This document shows, piece after piece, positions 62,335 to 64,000 of a DNA stretch of 64,000 bases (position 1 is its first letter; each line of letters opens with the position of its first letter). The translations under genes were made by a program, and so were the position numbers. Below the pieces are notes generated by a model. It was not told where the DNA came from. It saw only the letters and a list, made by a program, of their open reading frames with translations, and ran no database searches. Source of the DNA: Apostichopus japonicus (Eukaryota > Echinodermata > Holothuroidea > Aspidochirotida > Stichopodidae); NCBI RefSeq assembly GCF_037975245.1, contig NC_092573.1:16668265-16732264 (forward strand). Direction: 5' to 3'.

Positions 62335-63411
62335 GTACGGAGAATAACGGTACCCACTTCATTTTAGTTAAATTGTTTGTTTTCAGCTGCTGCTTTTTCC
62401 TAGGCCTACATCTTTTATTCTGCTGTTCCTTATTTCTTAAGTTTTTGCAATTTGTTTACACTCGTGTAATTTAAAGGGCCTTGGGGGAGGGGGGGGGGGA
62501 TTGGCACTCTTGCTAACCGAGGTTTACCCTTCTGTAAAAAATTAATAAATAGCCTAATCCTAGATCAAATTTACTCTTAACTACCAAGACAGACAAAATA
62601 TCATAATGAATTGCCCTATGCAGGAAAAATTAAGATGGTAAAGTAGTGGTGCTAACATGTGCATTTTCAAATGCAGGGATCATTCTTCCTACGACGGGAC
62701 TACACATAGGCCTATTGTCATTTAGCAATCCTAGCTAGGACATTTTGTATGTAGGCAGTATTTTTAATTTGAGAAATTATGAATGCTTTATTAAGATATA
62801 AATATCTGTTCACAAGGGAAATAAAAATGTACATATGGTTCAAAATTGTTTTTGCTACCCCGTCTAAACACGACGATACCAGAATGAATCTTCCATAGGA
62901 CCATGTGACATGAATACTACGTAAAAGAATTCAGTGGTTGTGCGGCATGATTTTTTAAATGCATAGGTTGCTTTAAGTATGTACTGCTTTCACAACTCTA
63001 GTACTAAGCTCACCAAGAGTAAGACCGGATCAAAGGAAACCAGATCTAGGCCTAATATTTGTTTTCGTCTGTCATTACCACCAGAATACCTAATGAACTG
63101 GCACAGTCCAACAGTAGACCTAATTAGCACTTGGTCAAGTCACTGTGATCATGAAAAAAATGGTTTAGTAATGACGAAACAATGGTAGCCTCTAGACTGG
63201 TGTCGCGTAGCCAGATTGAATTCAGTCACGTCGTATGTAAACAACTATTTCGGGTGTGGACAGGAAATAAAACGGGAACGCCTGGTCATCTGGACTAGGC
63301 GGAGTAAATTTGCGTAACTTCAAATGACATTCATTCAGTGTGTTTGGATGGAATGTTTGCCAGACATGCCGAGGGCTAGTATGAAAGCAGTACCGGCAGT
63401 TGGGGCTAGGC
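62335..63411. other. intergenic DNA, nothing recognised
   Basis: AT-rich with a G-run near 62489. No supported gene. Confidence 0.4.
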
Positions 63412-63602
<191 letters not shown>

Positions 63603-63622
63603 GTATAAAAGTAAGTTGGCCT

Positions 63623-63653
63623 GACGTTTCGATCCTAGCAGGATCTTCTTCAG
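63623..63653 (-). ncRNA. second hammerhead-ribozyme-like motif
   Basis: The minus strand reads CTGAAGA, an extra A, a perfect 6-bp hairpin (GATCCT GCT AGGATC), then GAAA and CGTC. This has the CUGANGA...stem II...GAAA order of a hammerhead core and shares the bulged A with the motif at 16790-16821. It sits between two (TTA)n arrays. No Penelope protein remnant is visible nearby; a cleavable partner strand was not demonstrated. Confidence 0.42.
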
Positions 63654-63708
63654 AGGCTAAATGACGACACAGGCTCTCTTGTGGATAAGCAGTTTGCTAA
63701 CAGTTTTA

Positions 63709-64000
<292 letters not shown>

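Overview
This is animal genomic DNA: AT-rich, intron-bearing and densely packed with interspersed repeats. The one clear host gene fragment is a kisspeptin/galanin-type neuropeptide GPCR. Together with a fibrinogen-related domain remnant, Penelope-like and CR1/L2-like retroelements and many short TIR elements, it suggests an invertebrate deuterostome. An echinoderm, perhaps a sea cucumber, is my best guess, but that is inference from style, not proof.

Layout. 1-2330: 5'-truncated LINE and a ~145-bp tandem repeat family that includes an 83-bp perfect-looking foldback. 2802-3854: last two coding exons of the GPCR (TM3 to C-terminus); exons for TM1-TM2 must lie before the window. 3.9-6.4 kb: quiet. 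6.4-8.6, 17.9-19.9, 22.5-25.3 and 46.9-48.3 kb: four copies of one large dispersed repeat, in both orientations, carrying the 145-bp units at its ends. 10.3-11.2 kb: MITE within a MITE. 12.6-13.1 kb: minisatellite. 13.1-14.35 kb: decayed Ty3/gypsy gag (minus). 14.4-14.8 kb: broken fibrinogen-like domain (plus). 16.6-17.3 kb: Penelope-like GIY-YIG remnant with a hammerhead-like motif and a (TA)n run. 25.3-30.9 kb: little recognisable.

31018-35863 is the most striking object: a 4.85-kb giant foldback. Its ~1.45-kb arms are each built of four ~300-bp units, and the centre holds a minus-strand gene for an unnamed protein family with a FEN/XPG-like GCDY motif. 38.6-40.4 kb: MITE carrying a tRNA-derived SINE and another nested MITE. 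41.0-41.5 kb: tRNA-Leu/Ser-derived SINE with a very long microsatellite tail. 43.5-44.5, 54.4-54.8 and 59.2-60.1 kb: further TIR elements. 48301-50093 and 60677-62146: two copies of one composite TIR element with 5-bp target duplications. 55.6-57.1 kb: three diverged direct repeats. 63.4-64.0 kb: (TTA)n arrays around a second hammerhead-like motif.

The unifying theme is nested insertion. At least eight TIR-bounded elements can be delimited by eye with target-site duplications, several sit inside one another, and most carry the same ~100-bp hairpin module in the same orientation although their termini differ. No complete host gene is present; everything except the GPCR exons and perhaps one weak candidate exon pair is repeat or unassigned DNA.
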